Source: Kineosporiaceae bacterium (GTDB lineage Bacteria > Actinomycetota > Actinomycetes > Actinomycetales > Angustibacteraceae). From it: 11,900 bases of DNA. Position numbers and translations under genes: made by a program. The stretch spans positions 1 to 11,900 of the forward strand of contig DAIETC010000254.1 in NCBI GenBank assembly GCA_027345905.1, read 5' to 3'. This document shows, one piece after another, positions 5,290 through 11,900 of the stretch. Below the pieces are notes generated by a model that saw only the letters and a list, made by a program, of their open reading frames with translations, made no database searches and had not been told where the DNA came from. Position 1 is the stretch's first letter. Each line of letters begins with the position of its first letter.

Positions 5290-7008
5290 TCACCAGCGCC
5301 GGTGACCCAACGGGTAGGCCTGCTTCTCGATCGTCACCCAGGTCAGGACGGCGACCGTGCCCGTGGCGGCGATGTGGCCCTTGCGCTGGGCGGCTTTGAC
5401 CGCCGCCTGGGTCAGCGGACCGAATGCACCGTCCACCTTGATCCGCAACGCCTTCTGCAGGTTGATCACCGCCGCTCCTCGGCTGCCGAGGCGAAGCACG
5501 GTTCCGCGCAGCGTCAGCAGCGGGTACGCGGCCTGCTCGACCCGGTCCCAGGTGCCGCGATCGACGACACCGGTCGCCGGCAGCTTGCGGGCGGTCTGGA
5601 AAGCCTTGACGGTCGCGGCCGTGACCGGGCCGAAGGCACCGTCGGCCTTGATGCCCAAAGCCGTCTGCAGTGCCGCGACGCCGGCCCCCCTGGCGCCCTG
5701 GCTCAGGGTCACCCCCTTGTACGCCGATACGCTGGTCGTGCGCGCAAGCACCTGCGCCGACGTAGCAGGCGCGGGCGCCAGCGTGCGCACCGGAGCCGCC
5801 GCGAGCGGCACGGCAGGTGCAGCGGGTGCAGCAGGTGCGGCCGTCGCCGGGTAAGCCTTGGCCTGCAGGGCCTGCCAGGTCGCCCGGTCGACAACCCCCG
5901 TCGGCGCCAGCTTGGCGGCAGTCTGCGCCGCCTTGACGGCCGCCTGCGTGAGCGGACCGAACGCGCCGTCCGCGGTGATCGCCAACGCCTGCTGCAACGC
6001 CATGACGGGTGCGCCGCTCGAACCGAGCTGCAGAACCGTTGCAAGGTATGGGGTCAGCGGTGTGCCGGCGCCCTGCGCTGGCTGCGGTGTGGGTTCCAGC
6101 CGAGCCCAGCTGGGTTTGTCCAGCACCCCGGTCACGGGTAGCCCGCTCGCGCGCTGCCAGGTCATCAACCGGGTCCGGGTCGCATAGCCGAACATCCCGT
6201 CGGCCGCAATGCCGAGCTTGGCCTGGGCCAGCTTGACCTCGCTGCCGCTCTGCCCCGGCCAGACGACCGAGTACGGCGACTGCGGCGGGGGGCGCAGGGC
6301 CGTGGGGCACGCGACGAGGTTCGCCCTGGTGTACACCGGAGCCGGTTGCCCGACGTACACGGGGCAAGGCCCCTGGTCCTGGGCGGTCAGTGGCCGGCCG
6401 GTCCACCAGGAGGTGCGCATCATCGCGCCGTCCCAGCTGAAGCTGGTGTGCACGTGGTCGGTGTGCGGGCTGGCCCCGTAATAGGGGCGCCAGCCTGCGC
6501 TGATGGCGTAGGAACCCCAGATCCGCCGGTTCCAGATCACATACATGACGCCGAGCCGGCGCGCGTTGCCACCCATCACGCCATGCGCGTCCGGGCCGGT
6601 GAGCCACTGGGTGAGCGCGTCGCCGGCGGCCTTCTCGGCAGGCACGTTGACGTTGAGCATGTAGTCGAACGCGCGCCCCTCCTTGTGCTCGCTGATCGCG
6701 CCCCCGCAGTCGCGCACGATGCCACCGCTGTGGCCCACGCCATAGGTGCGCAGCACCATGCGCGCGAAGGCTGCGACGCCGGGCTTGGGCGTGGGGTCAC
6801 AGCTGCGCTGCGGCTGGTAGGAGGCTGCGGGATCGGCTGCCGCGGGCAGCATCGCCGCGGGCGTGGGGACGGGCATGCCCAGCGCCGCAGCGGGTGAAGC
6901 AAGCATCGGTTGCAGCACCAGCGCCGCCGCGGTGGCCGTCGCGGAGAATGCGACCCGGCCGGCCGGCCCCGTGCGCGGCGCGGGCGGAACGCGGTGACGA
7001 CCGGACAT
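5290..7008 (-). CDS. Secreted LAS-type zinc metallopeptidase with four C-terminal peptidoglycan-binding repeats
   Basis: This 572-residue exported protein begins with a basic N-terminus and a hydrophobic, Ala-rich segment (residues 18-43) that acts as a signal peptide or anchor. Residues about 66-200 hold the LAS-superfamily signature SEHKEGRAFD (106-115) and HTDHVH (182-187). H108, D115 and H187 are the expected zinc ligands and H185 a catalytic His. The family cuts peptide stems or cross-bridges of peptidoglycan. Four PG_binding_1-type repeats follow at about 250-305, 324-385, 432-496 and 503-565. Copies 2-4 have the V/I-x-x-LQ...I..DGAFGP.T..AVKA.Q motif; copy 1 is more divergent (DGMFGYATRTRL). 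An Ala/Pro linker (386-420) separates copies 2 and 3. The ATG is preceded by GGAG 4 nt away. The SpoIID gene lies 108 bp upstream on the same strand, but a hairpin lies between them. Confidence 0.9.
   Translation of the reverse strand: MSGRHRVPPAPRTGPAGRVAFSATATAAALVLQPMLASPAAALGMPVPTPAAMLPAAADPAASYQPQRSCDPTPKPGVAAFARMVLRTYGVGHSGGIVRDCGGAISEHKEGRAFDYMLNVNVPAEKAAGDALTQWLTGPDAHGVMGGNARRLGVMYVIWNRRIWGSYAISAGWRPYYGASPHTDHVHTSFSWDGAMMRTSWWTGRPLTAQDQGPCPVYVGQPAPVYTRANLVACPTALRPPPQSPYSVVWPGQSGSEVKLAQAKLGIAADGMFGYATRTRLMTWQRASGLPVTGVLDKPSWARLEPTPQPAQGAGTPLTPYLATVLQLGSSGAPVMALQQALAITADGAFGPLTQAAVKAAQTAAKLAPTGVVDRATWQALQAKAYPATAAPAAPAAPAVPLAAAPVRTLAPAPATSAQVLARTTSVSAYKGVTLSQGARGAGVAALQTALGIKADGAFGPVTAATVKAFQTARKLPATGVVDRGTWDRVEQAAYPLLTLRGTVLRLGSRGAAVINLQKALRIKVDGAFGPLTQAAVKAAQRKGHIAATGTVAVLTWVTIEKQAYPLGHRRW
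5314..6261 (-). repeat. Four diverged copies of a peptidoglycan-binding module
   Basis: The copies lie at about 6261-6094, 6039-5854, 5715-5521 and 5502-5314. Copies 2 and 4 remain similar at the DNA level: plus-strand AGCGGACCGAA occurs at about 5415 and again at about 5951, each followed by the codons of the DGAFGP motif. Copy 3 has the related GGGCCGAAGGCACCGTC at about 5627. This suggests duplication within the gene. Confidence 0.75.
5813..5839 (-). repeat. Three 9-bp tandem repeats in the Ala/Pro linker
   Basis: On the plus strand GCAGGTGCA, GCGGGTGCA and GCAGGTGCG follow each other without gaps, encoding the APAAPAAP part of the linker between peptidoglycan-binding copies 2 and 3. The unit is a multiple of three, so copy changes would alter linker length without breaking the frame. 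Confidence 0.7.
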
Positions 7009-7076
7009 GGTTCTCCGTGGGCTCGGGTGCGAGGCTGCCCAGCGTGGGCGCTGATCCTCTCTTCGGACGCCGACCC

Positions 7077-7102
7077 GTGCCCCTTGACCACTAATGGGGC
7101 AC
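7077..7102 (-). terminator. Hairpin downstream of the SpoIID-like gene
   Basis: GTGCCCC (7077-7083) and GGGGCAC (7096-7102) form a perfect 7-bp stem with a 12-nt loop, starting 15 bp after the SpoIID-like stop codon. It lies between two genes on the same strand and probably separates their transcripts. It has no T-run, so the assignment is moderate. Confidence 0.45.
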
Positions 7103-7116
7103 TTGTTGCTGATGGG

Positions 7117-9111
7117 TCAGGGGGCGAGTGTCACCCGTTCGGTGACCGGGCCGGCCGAGAGCGCGTTGCGCTGGTAGAACACGTTGCCCGCGACCGTCGA
7201 GGGGTAGGAGAACCGTCCCCCCGCCCAGGTGCCGGTCACGAACCGGTCGCTCGTCTTGCCGTACACGAACATCGTGGCGTGCGGCACCCCGGTGCCCATG
7301 CGATTCGCCACGTACCACTGGTTACCCCGCACCACCCCCTGGGTGTCCGTGCCGTTGCCGTCCCAGTCCCCCACAATCGGCACATCCGTAGGCCGCCCCC
7401 ACGCGAACGCGAACTGCGCCGACCCACCGCCGGGGGTGTCCCGCAGCAACCACTTCCCGCCGCGCCACACCCCGATCCCATCGACCTTGCCCCCATGCCA
7501 ACGCCCCGCCACCGGCCAGTCCGTCGCCGCCCCGTACCGGAACGTCAGGTCGCACGGCCCGGAGTTCACCAGGTTGCGCAAACACCACGTGTTGCCATCC
7601 ACCACCCCCACCGAGTCCTTGCCGTTGCCGTCCCAGTCCCCGACAACCGCCCGGTCCCCCGCACGCCCCAACGAATACGTACGCCGCGCCCCACTGGCGG
7701 TCAACAACGTCACCCGGCCGTCGGTGTACCAGCCCACGTCACCCCGGCCGTCACCATCGAAGTCCCCCGCCAACGGCTGACTGTTCGCCGGCACCAACCA
7801 GCGCAAGGTGAAGGACGGCGAGCGAACACCCAGTGCTGCCCGGGCCGCCGAACCGGTGAACGTGCGGCTGGTCGGCACCCCGGCCACCAGCCCGGTGACG
7901 CTCACCCCTGCCAGGCGCTGGGCCGTCCCCGGCGCTCCGAGCTGCACCCCGAGGATCGAGTCGAAGCCGAACCGTCGCGCCGCGTCGTCCGCAGCCAGAC
8001 CCACCGCCCAAGAGCGGAACGGGTTGTCCGACGCCGCATCCCACCGGCTGTCGTCCACCGACTGCAGGTAGGACACTCCTGGGCCGCCCCAGACGTAGCG
8101 GACGTCCTCGGTGCGCCCACCGGCGCTGGAGCTGTACACCGCGTTGATGGGCAGCCCGTCGGGGGTGACGATCACCTGGCGGTCGGTCGCGTCGACTGCG
8201 GCGCGCCACGCCCCCCCATATGCCTGGTCGAGCGACTCCTGGCGGTAGCCGCCGTAGTTCTGCGTCGCACTGGTCGTTCCGATGGTGTACGTGGACGGGT
8301 CGCTGGCGTCGGCATAGCCGGCCACCAGGTAGGTGCGCGCCGCGATCGCCTGTGCCTGCAACGCGGCAGCCGGCCAGCTGACCGGAACCTCGGCCAGGCC
8401 CCACAGGTACTTTTGCACCGCGCTGGCGCTCGCGTCGTCCCGCAGCACCTGGTTCACGGACAGACCGAGCGAGCTGCTGGACAGCTCCGTGTCGTCCCAG
8501 CGCAGCTGCAGATCGGTGCGCACCGTCGTACCGTCCGCGCCCCCGAAGCTGCGCACCCGGGCCACGCTGCCGCGCTCCTGCAACCGCAGGACGCCACCGG
8601 TGTTGATCCAGAACCGTTGCGCTCCGGCGGCATCGAGCAGCACGATCCCCCTGCCGTCCGCCCGGCGCTGCACTGTCCAGGTCTCGCCCTGCGGCTGCAC
8701 CACGCTCACGTTGGCATCCACCGCCACCCAGGTCAGCGTGCCGACCAGTGCCTGGGCGGTGCTGCGCCCGGCGGGCTCGTCACGCAGCAGGCGCAGCTTC
8801 ACCGTGGGCCGCAGGGTCTGCTGGGCCAGCGCCGTGCCGGTGTAGTACGTCGACAAGATGGTGGCCGCCGAGCAGCCCAGCCGCGCGGCCCCCTGAGCCC
8901 CGTACTGGCTCATGCCCAGAGAGTGGCCCCAGCCATGGCCCTGCACGATCAGCACCCCGGTGGACGGGGTGGGCGCATCGGCGGTCCCGACCCCACCGGC
9001 TGGCGGGCACACCGCGGTGGTGGCGGCCCGGGCCGGTACCGACCCGAGGGCCAGCAGGGCGGCGACCACGGTGAGGCACCCGATCACGACCTGCCGCAGT
9101 GGGTGCTTCAT
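7117..9111 (-). CDS. Secreted SpoIID/LytB-domain protein with C-terminal FG-GAP/VCBS-like repeats
   Basis: The 664-residue protein starts with a signal peptide (MKHPLRQVVIGCL... to ARA-AT, residues 1-29). Residues 58-71 hold GHGWGHSLGMSQYG, and the SpoIID core follows at about 235-360: YLWGLAEVPVSWP, ALQAQAIAARTYL and AVYSSSAGGRTED. E241 in GLAEVP corresponds to the catalytic Glu of Bacillus SpoIID, a lytic transglycosylase acting on peptidoglycan glycan strands. The GHG..GMSQ motif comes before the core, the reverse of Bacillus SpoIID; it reads GHS rather than GHG. Residues about 446-653 are five repeats with Asp-box loops. ATG 9111 is preferred over the upstream in-frame ATG at 9177, because the signal peptide begins exactly at 9111 and the extra 22 residues are unlike an export signal. 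No clear ribosome site precedes it. Confidence 0.9.
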   Translation of the reverse strand: MKHPLRQVVIGCLTVVAALLALGSVPARAATTAVCPPAGGVGTADAPTPSTGVLIVQGHGWGHSLGMSQYGAQGAARLGCSAATILSTYYTGTALAQQTLRPTVKLRLLRDEPAGRSTAQALVGTLTWVAVDANVSVVQPQGETWTVQRRADGRGIVLLDAAGAQRFWINTGGVLRLQERGSVARVRSFGGADGTTVRTDLQLRWDDTELSSSSLGLSVNQVLRDDASASAVQKYLWGLAEVPVSWPAAALQAQAIAARTYLVAGYADASDPSTYTIGTTSATQNYGGYRQESLDQAYGGAWRAAVDATDRQVIVTPDGLPINAVYSSSAGGRTEDVRYVWGGPGVSYLQSVDDSRWDAASDNPFRSWAVGLAADDAARRFGFDSILGVQLGAPGTAQRLAGVSVTGLVAGVPTSRTFTGSAARAALGVRSPSFTLRWLVPANSQPLAGDFDGDGRGDVGWYTDGRVTLLTASGARRTYSLGRAGDRAVVGDWDGNGKDSVGVVDGNTWCLRNLVNSGPCDLTFRYGAATDWPVAGRWHGGKVDGIGVWRGGKWLLRDTPGGGSAQFAFAWGRPTDVPIVGDWDGNGTDTQGVVRGNQWYVANRMGTGVPHATMFVYGKTSDRFVTGTWAGGRFSYPSTVAGNVFYQRNALSAGPVTERVTLAP
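7153..7776 (-). repeat. Five Asp-box (FG-GAP/VCBS-like) repeats in the SpoIID-like protein
   Basis: Repeat starts fall every 42-46 residues: DFDGDGRGD (450), DWDGNGKD (492), a degenerate RWHGGKVDG (536), DWDGNGTD (582) and a degenerate TWAGGRFS (627). The intact loops have the DxDxDG calcium-binding pattern; the alternating degenerate ones lack the Asp residues. At the DNA level CCGTTGCCGTCCCAGTCCCC occurs near 7351 and again near 7621, so repeats 2 and 4 are nearly identical there, about 270 bp apart. Such repeats usually fold as a beta-propeller and bind ligands or the wall. Confidence 0.8.
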
Positions 9112-9193
9112 CGGGCCAGCATCGCATCTTCGCAGTAGCCCTTGGAGCGCAATGGCCCCATTCGTACCATCGGTCACTCACCGTGCCGGCCGG

Positions 9194-9199
9194 TAGGGT
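9194..9199 (+). promoter_or_regulatory. Possible -10 element of the methyltransferase gene
   Basis: TAGGGT (9194-9199) fits the actinobacterial TANNNT -10 pattern and would leave a leader of about 45 nt before the ATG at 9251. No convincing -35 lies upstream; CGGTCA at 9171-9176 has the right 17-bp spacing but a poor match. The 139-bp divergent gap also has to hold the promoter of the SpoIID-like gene. Confidence 0.3.
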
Positions 9200-9250
9200 C
9201 AAGCCCACCAGCGCCGGGCTGACCCACCGTGCCAAGAACGGGAGCCGAGC

Positions 9251-10192
9251 ATGACCGCAGGAGATGGACGCCGGTTCTGCACGTCGTGCGGCACCTGGGC
9301 GGCCGCCTTTCGCGCCGACGGCAAGGGCAACCCCGACCGCGGCTGCCCCGGGTGCAAGAGCCTGGAACGACACCGGTTCCTCGCCCTGCTGGTACCTGCG
9401 CTCGTGGCTCGCGGGCAGGTCCAGACGGCGCTGGACGTGGCACCGACGCAGGCCCTCGCGGCGCTGGTGGACTCCCTCGTGCCGCACCGGCTGGGCATGG
9501 ACTTCGACCCGAGCGCCGACGGCCGCACGGTGAGCGCCCGGGCCTCGCTCACCCACGTGCCACTTCCCGACGGATGCATCGACCTGGTCTTGTGCTCGCA
9601 CGTCCTCGAACACGTCCCCGACGACCGCGCGGCCATGCGCGAGCTGGCCCGCGTGCTGGCGCCCACCGCGACAGGCGTCGTCGTCGTCCCCCGCCGGCGT
9701 GGCCAGCCCACCGACGAGGACCCGTCAGCCAGCCCCGCCGAACGGGTGCAACGCTTCGGTCAGGCAGACCACGTGCGCTATTACGGCGACGACTTCGTCG
9801 AGCGCCTGCGGGCCAGCGGGCTGGCCTACGACGAGGTGACCCCGCAGCTGCTGCTGCCCGAGGCCGTGTGGCGCACCTGCGGCTTCATGCCCAGCGAAAC
9901 CTTCTGGCTGGTGCGCCGCGCGGACGCCGGGGCACAGGCGCAGCCGATGAGCACCGGCGAGCTCAGTGGGGCGTTGCTCGGCGAGCTGATGCGGTTGTTC
10001 GCCGACGCCGATGCGCGGCACGTCGCGGCCCGGGTAGCACCGGTCGCCGCCATCGCCAGCACGTCGGCGGGCGCGCGCACCTACCTGCGCCGGGCCCGCC
10101 AGCGTTACCGGCGACTGCGCGGGCCGGTCCCGGTACGCCTGGCCCGGCTCGGCTGGGCCGGCCTCAAGAAGCTCGCCGCCGCGCGTCGCTGA
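9251..10192 (+). CDS. Class I SAM-dependent methyltransferase with N-terminal zinc ribbon
   Basis: The 313-residue protein opens with a four-Cys zinc ribbon (C10, C13, C32, C35 in FCTSCG...GCPGCKSLERHR). The methyltransferase type 11 domain follows at about 58-150: ALDVAPTQAL takes the place of the glycine-rich SAM loop, GMDFDP is the second strand and VPLPDGCIDLVLCSHVLEHVPDD..AMREL.RVL is the conserved post-II region. Proteins with a CxxC...CPxCxSLERHR ribbon plus this domain are common beside glycosyltransferases in surface-polysaccharide loci; the methyl acceptor is not known. The C-terminal 90 residues are a basic, Arg/Ala/Leu-rich extension (from about 275: YLRRARQRYRRLRG) that may contact membrane or a partner. 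ATG 9251 has GGAG 6 nt upstream. Its last 29 bp overlap the end of the opposing glycosyltransferase gene. Confidence 0.9.
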   Translation: MTAGDGRRFCTSCGTWAAAFRADGKGNPDRGCPGCKSLERHRFLALLVPALVARGQVQTALDVAPTQALAALVDSLVPHRLGMDFDPSADGRTVSARASLTHVPLPDGCIDLVLCSHVLEHVPDDRAAMRELARVLAPTATGVVVVPRRRGQPTDEDPSASPAERVQRFGQADHVRYYGDDFVERLRASGLAYDEVTPQLLLPEAVWRTCGFMPSETFWLVRRADAGAQAQPMSTGELSGALLGELMRLFADADARHVAARVAPVAAIASTSAGARTYLRRARQRYRRLRGPVPVRLARLGWAGLKKLAAARR

Positions 10193-11900
10193 CGACGACG
10201 CCTGCCGCCCGTCGCGGTAGGCAGGTGCGGCGCTCCAACCGGTCCGCCAGCTCGGTGCGCCACTGGTCGGCGCCCAAGAGTGCGTCGGCTCCCCCAGCGG
10301 CGACCAGGTCGAACGCGCGGGCGGCGAGCAGCCCCGCTTCGAGAACGACCGCAGGCGTCGCGAGCGCCCGCCGCAGCGCCACCTCGAACCCGGACCGCAG
10401 CCGCCGGCCGGCGTCCAGCACCGAGATGTCCGCGCCGCTGGTGTGCCCCAACGCGTGGGCCAGGGCCCAGCCCGGGGTCATGGCAACCGGCCAGCGCAGC
10501 GGTTTGAGCCGGACGTCGGCCGCCGCCAGGCTGGCGAGCGCCGTTCCCGTGGCCCGGCTGCCCCCTTCGTCGACCACCACCACCTCGACGTCGCCCCCGG
10601 CGCGCAACGCGTCGAGGACGGTGGGAACGAAGACCGCCTGCGGCACGGCGCGGGGCAGCAGCACCACCACGCTGAGCCGGCCGGCCACCCGAGCGCCCAG
10701 CGCGCGCTCCAACCCGGCCCAGTCCACCAGCCGTCGAGCGCGCACCACGTCGGACCAGGTCTGCGGCTCGCGCACCGTGATCCGGTCGACGGCCGCCCGC
10801 CGCTCGTCGTACCGGGCTGCGACGAAGGGGACGAACAGTGGCCGCGCGCGCTGCGCAAGGCGCAACACCAGGTCGTAGTCCACCGCCCGGCGCAGGCTCT
10901 CGTCGAACCCCCCGACCGCCTCGACCTCACTGCGGCGGGCGACCAGCACGTTCAGGTCGATGTGGTTCTGCACCGCCAACGCCTCCAGCCCGGCGTCCAG
11001 GGCGCGGTAGCGGCCACCTCGGCGACCGTACTGGTGCAGCACCGCGTAGGCGCTCGGCGCACCGGTGCGGGCCAGCGCGCTCAACATCTGGCGCAGGTAG
11101 TCCGGCGTCCAGGTGTTGTCCGAGTCCAACCAGGCCAGCACGTCCGCGCTCGAGCCGGCGGCCCCCCGGTTGCGGGCGGCGCTGACGCCGCCGTGCTCGG
11201 TGCGCAACAGGCGCACGCGGGAGTCCCCCGCGGCGAGCTGGGCCACCACGGCCGGGGTCGAGTCGCTCGACCCGTCGTCGACCACGACCAGCTGCCACTC
11301 CCGGTGGGTCTGTGCCTGCACCGACGCGATGGCCGCGAGCACCTGTCGCGGTCGGTCGCGCACGGGCAGCACGACGGTCACGGTCGGCAGCCGCTCCCCG
11401 GTAGCGCTCGCGGGTGCACCCCCGGTCTCGCCCACGGGCGGCGTCCAGGTGCGCTGCGAGCGCGGCAGCAGGCGCAGCTGCTCCTGCTCCTGGCGCAGCC
11501 GGACGGCGCCGACCGCCGCAGAGCGCAGCACCGCGTACGGCAGCGTCGGGCGCGTTCCCACCACGACGGGAAGCTCGGTGCCCGGACGAAGTGACCTGGC
11601 CTGCTGCGGCTGCACCGCACCGGCGGCCAGCACCGGGTGCGTGCCGCGCCGGGCGTCGACGTCGAGCAGCGGCTCGGGCCACGGTCGGCGCCAGGCGCCC
11701 GGCGTCATCCACGCCGGCTCCAGCAGCGGGTGCACCGACCAGCCGGCCCGACGGCCGAGCAGCAGGTAGTGCGCCAGCTGGCCGCGGCCGGCACGAAAAC
11801 CCTGTTCGGCGTACCAGGCGCGGTCCACCGGCGAGCGGCCGCGCCAGCGCAGCCACGCCTGCGCGGCCGCGGGCACGCAGGCCAGCAGCTGCCCGACCTG
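10164..11900 (-). CDS. Family 2 glycosyltransferase with a degenerate second GT-A-like half (partial, 5' end off window)
   Basis: The frame stays open to the right edge. A GTG at 11876 gives 570 residues, but eight more in-frame codons (QVGQLLAC) precede it, so the true start may lie outside. Residues (from that GTG) about 18-58 resemble the DPxWYxxx...HYLxxGxxxGxxPHPLFxxxW module found at the ends of polysaccharide glycosyltransferases. Residues 165-345 are a GT2 domain: VTVVLPVRDRP, VVVDDGSSDST (D200, D201), GVSAARNRG, a DxD metal site WLDSDN (D251, D253) and AVDYDLVLRL. It should transfer a sugar from a nucleotide-sugar, probably for a surface glycan. Residues 400-510 repeat the fold weakly (LSVVVLLPRA, VEVVVVDEGGS, then VLDAGRRLRSGF) but lack the DxD, so this half is probably inactive. 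No signal peptide or obvious membrane helix is seen. It converges on the methyltransferase gene. Confidence 0.88.
   Translation of the reverse strand, partial: QVGQLLACVPAAAQAWLRWRGRSPVDRAWYAEQGFRAGRGQLAHYLLLGRRAGWSVHPLLEPAWMTPGAWRRPWPEPLLDVDARRGTHPVLAAGAVQPQQARSLRPGTELPVVVGTRPTLPYAVLRSAAVGAVRLRQEQEQLRLLPRSQRTWTPPVGETGGAPASATGERLPTVTVVLPVRDRPRQVLAAIASVQAQTHREWQLVVVDDGSSDSTPAVVAQLAAGDSRVRLLRTEHGGVSAARNRGAAGSSADVLAWLDSDNTWTPDYLRQMLSALARTGAPSAYAVLHQYGRRGGRYRALDAGLEALAVQNHIDLNVLVARRSEVEAVGGFDESLRRAVDYDLVLRLAQRARPLFVPFVAARYDERRAAVDRITVREPQTWSDVVRARRLVDWAGLERALGARVAGRLSVVVLLPRAVPQAVFVPTVLDALRAGGDVEVVVVDEGGSRATGTALASLAAADVRLKPLRWPVAMTPGWALAHALGHTSGADISVLDAGRRLRSGFEVALRRALATPAVVLEAGLLAARAFDLVAAGGADALLGADQWRTELADRLERRTCLPRRAAGVVVSDARRRAS

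Noticed and set aside
6910..9138. A 742-codon plus-strand open frame across the SpoIID-like gene
   Set aside because: Its product is Arg/Pro/His-rich low-complexity sequence with no recognisable domain, and it lies fully opposite a well-supported gene; long antisense frames are expected at this GC content.
9112..9177. ATG 9177 as the start of the SpoIID-like protein
   Set aside because: The added residues (MTDGTNG...) precede a typical signal peptide that starts at ATG 9111, and would disrupt export.
11874..11876. GTG 11876 as the definite start of the glycosyltransferase
   Set aside because: The frame continues in register to the window edge and no Shine-Dalgarno sequence precedes this GTG, so I report the gene as partial.
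1..11900. CRISPR array, phage or defence island
   Set aside because: No regularly spaced short repeats, Cas, integrase, structural phage or restriction genes are present; the repeats found are all within protein-coding modules.

Overview
The window is GC-rich, has GTG as well as ATG starts, shows leaderless-type promoter spacing at two genes, and encodes protein families typical of high-GC Gram-positive bacteria. It most likely comes from an actinobacterial chromosome; the genus cannot be fixed from the sequence. I see no phage genes, insertion sequences, CRISPR array, tRNA or rRNA.

Layout, left to right. A secreted, probably carbohydrate-binding protein (minus strand, C-terminus off the left edge) carries two Ig-like segments and two tandem NPCBM-like modules. 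Divergent from it is a questin-oxidase-like monooxygenase (plus) behind a MerR/SoxR-type operator. A stand-alone LanC-like zinc cyclase (minus) follows; its stop codon overlaps that of the oxidase in a shared CTAG. A GNAT acetyltransferase (plus) reads away from the LanC gene and is followed by a panB (ketopantoate hydroxymethyltransferase) gene that looks broken by an out-of-frame 5' deletion. Two exported cell-wall proteins lie on the minus strand: a LAS-type metallopeptidase with four peptidoglycan-binding repeats, and upstream of it a SpoIID/LytB protein with five Asp-box repeats. The right end has a zinc-ribbon methyltransferase (plus) and, convergent and overlapping by 29 bp, a large family 2 glycosyltransferase (minus, open at the right edge) with a second, degenerate GT-A-like half.

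How they fit together. Three products are envelope or secreted proteins (NPCBM protein, LAS peptidase, SpoIID protein), and the methyltransferase and glycosyltransferase look like the edge of a surface-glycan locus, so much of the window concerns the cell surface. The central block (oxidase, LanC-like, GNAT, panB remnant) reads as unlinked accessory metabolism: most genes are convergent or divergent rather than in one operon. No complete new multi-gene system is evident. The most interesting points are the redox-type operator on the oxidase gene, the decaying panB, the orphan LanC-like enzyme with a Cys-Cys-Gly zinc motif, and the degenerate tandem domains in the glycosyltransferase and the NPCBM protein.
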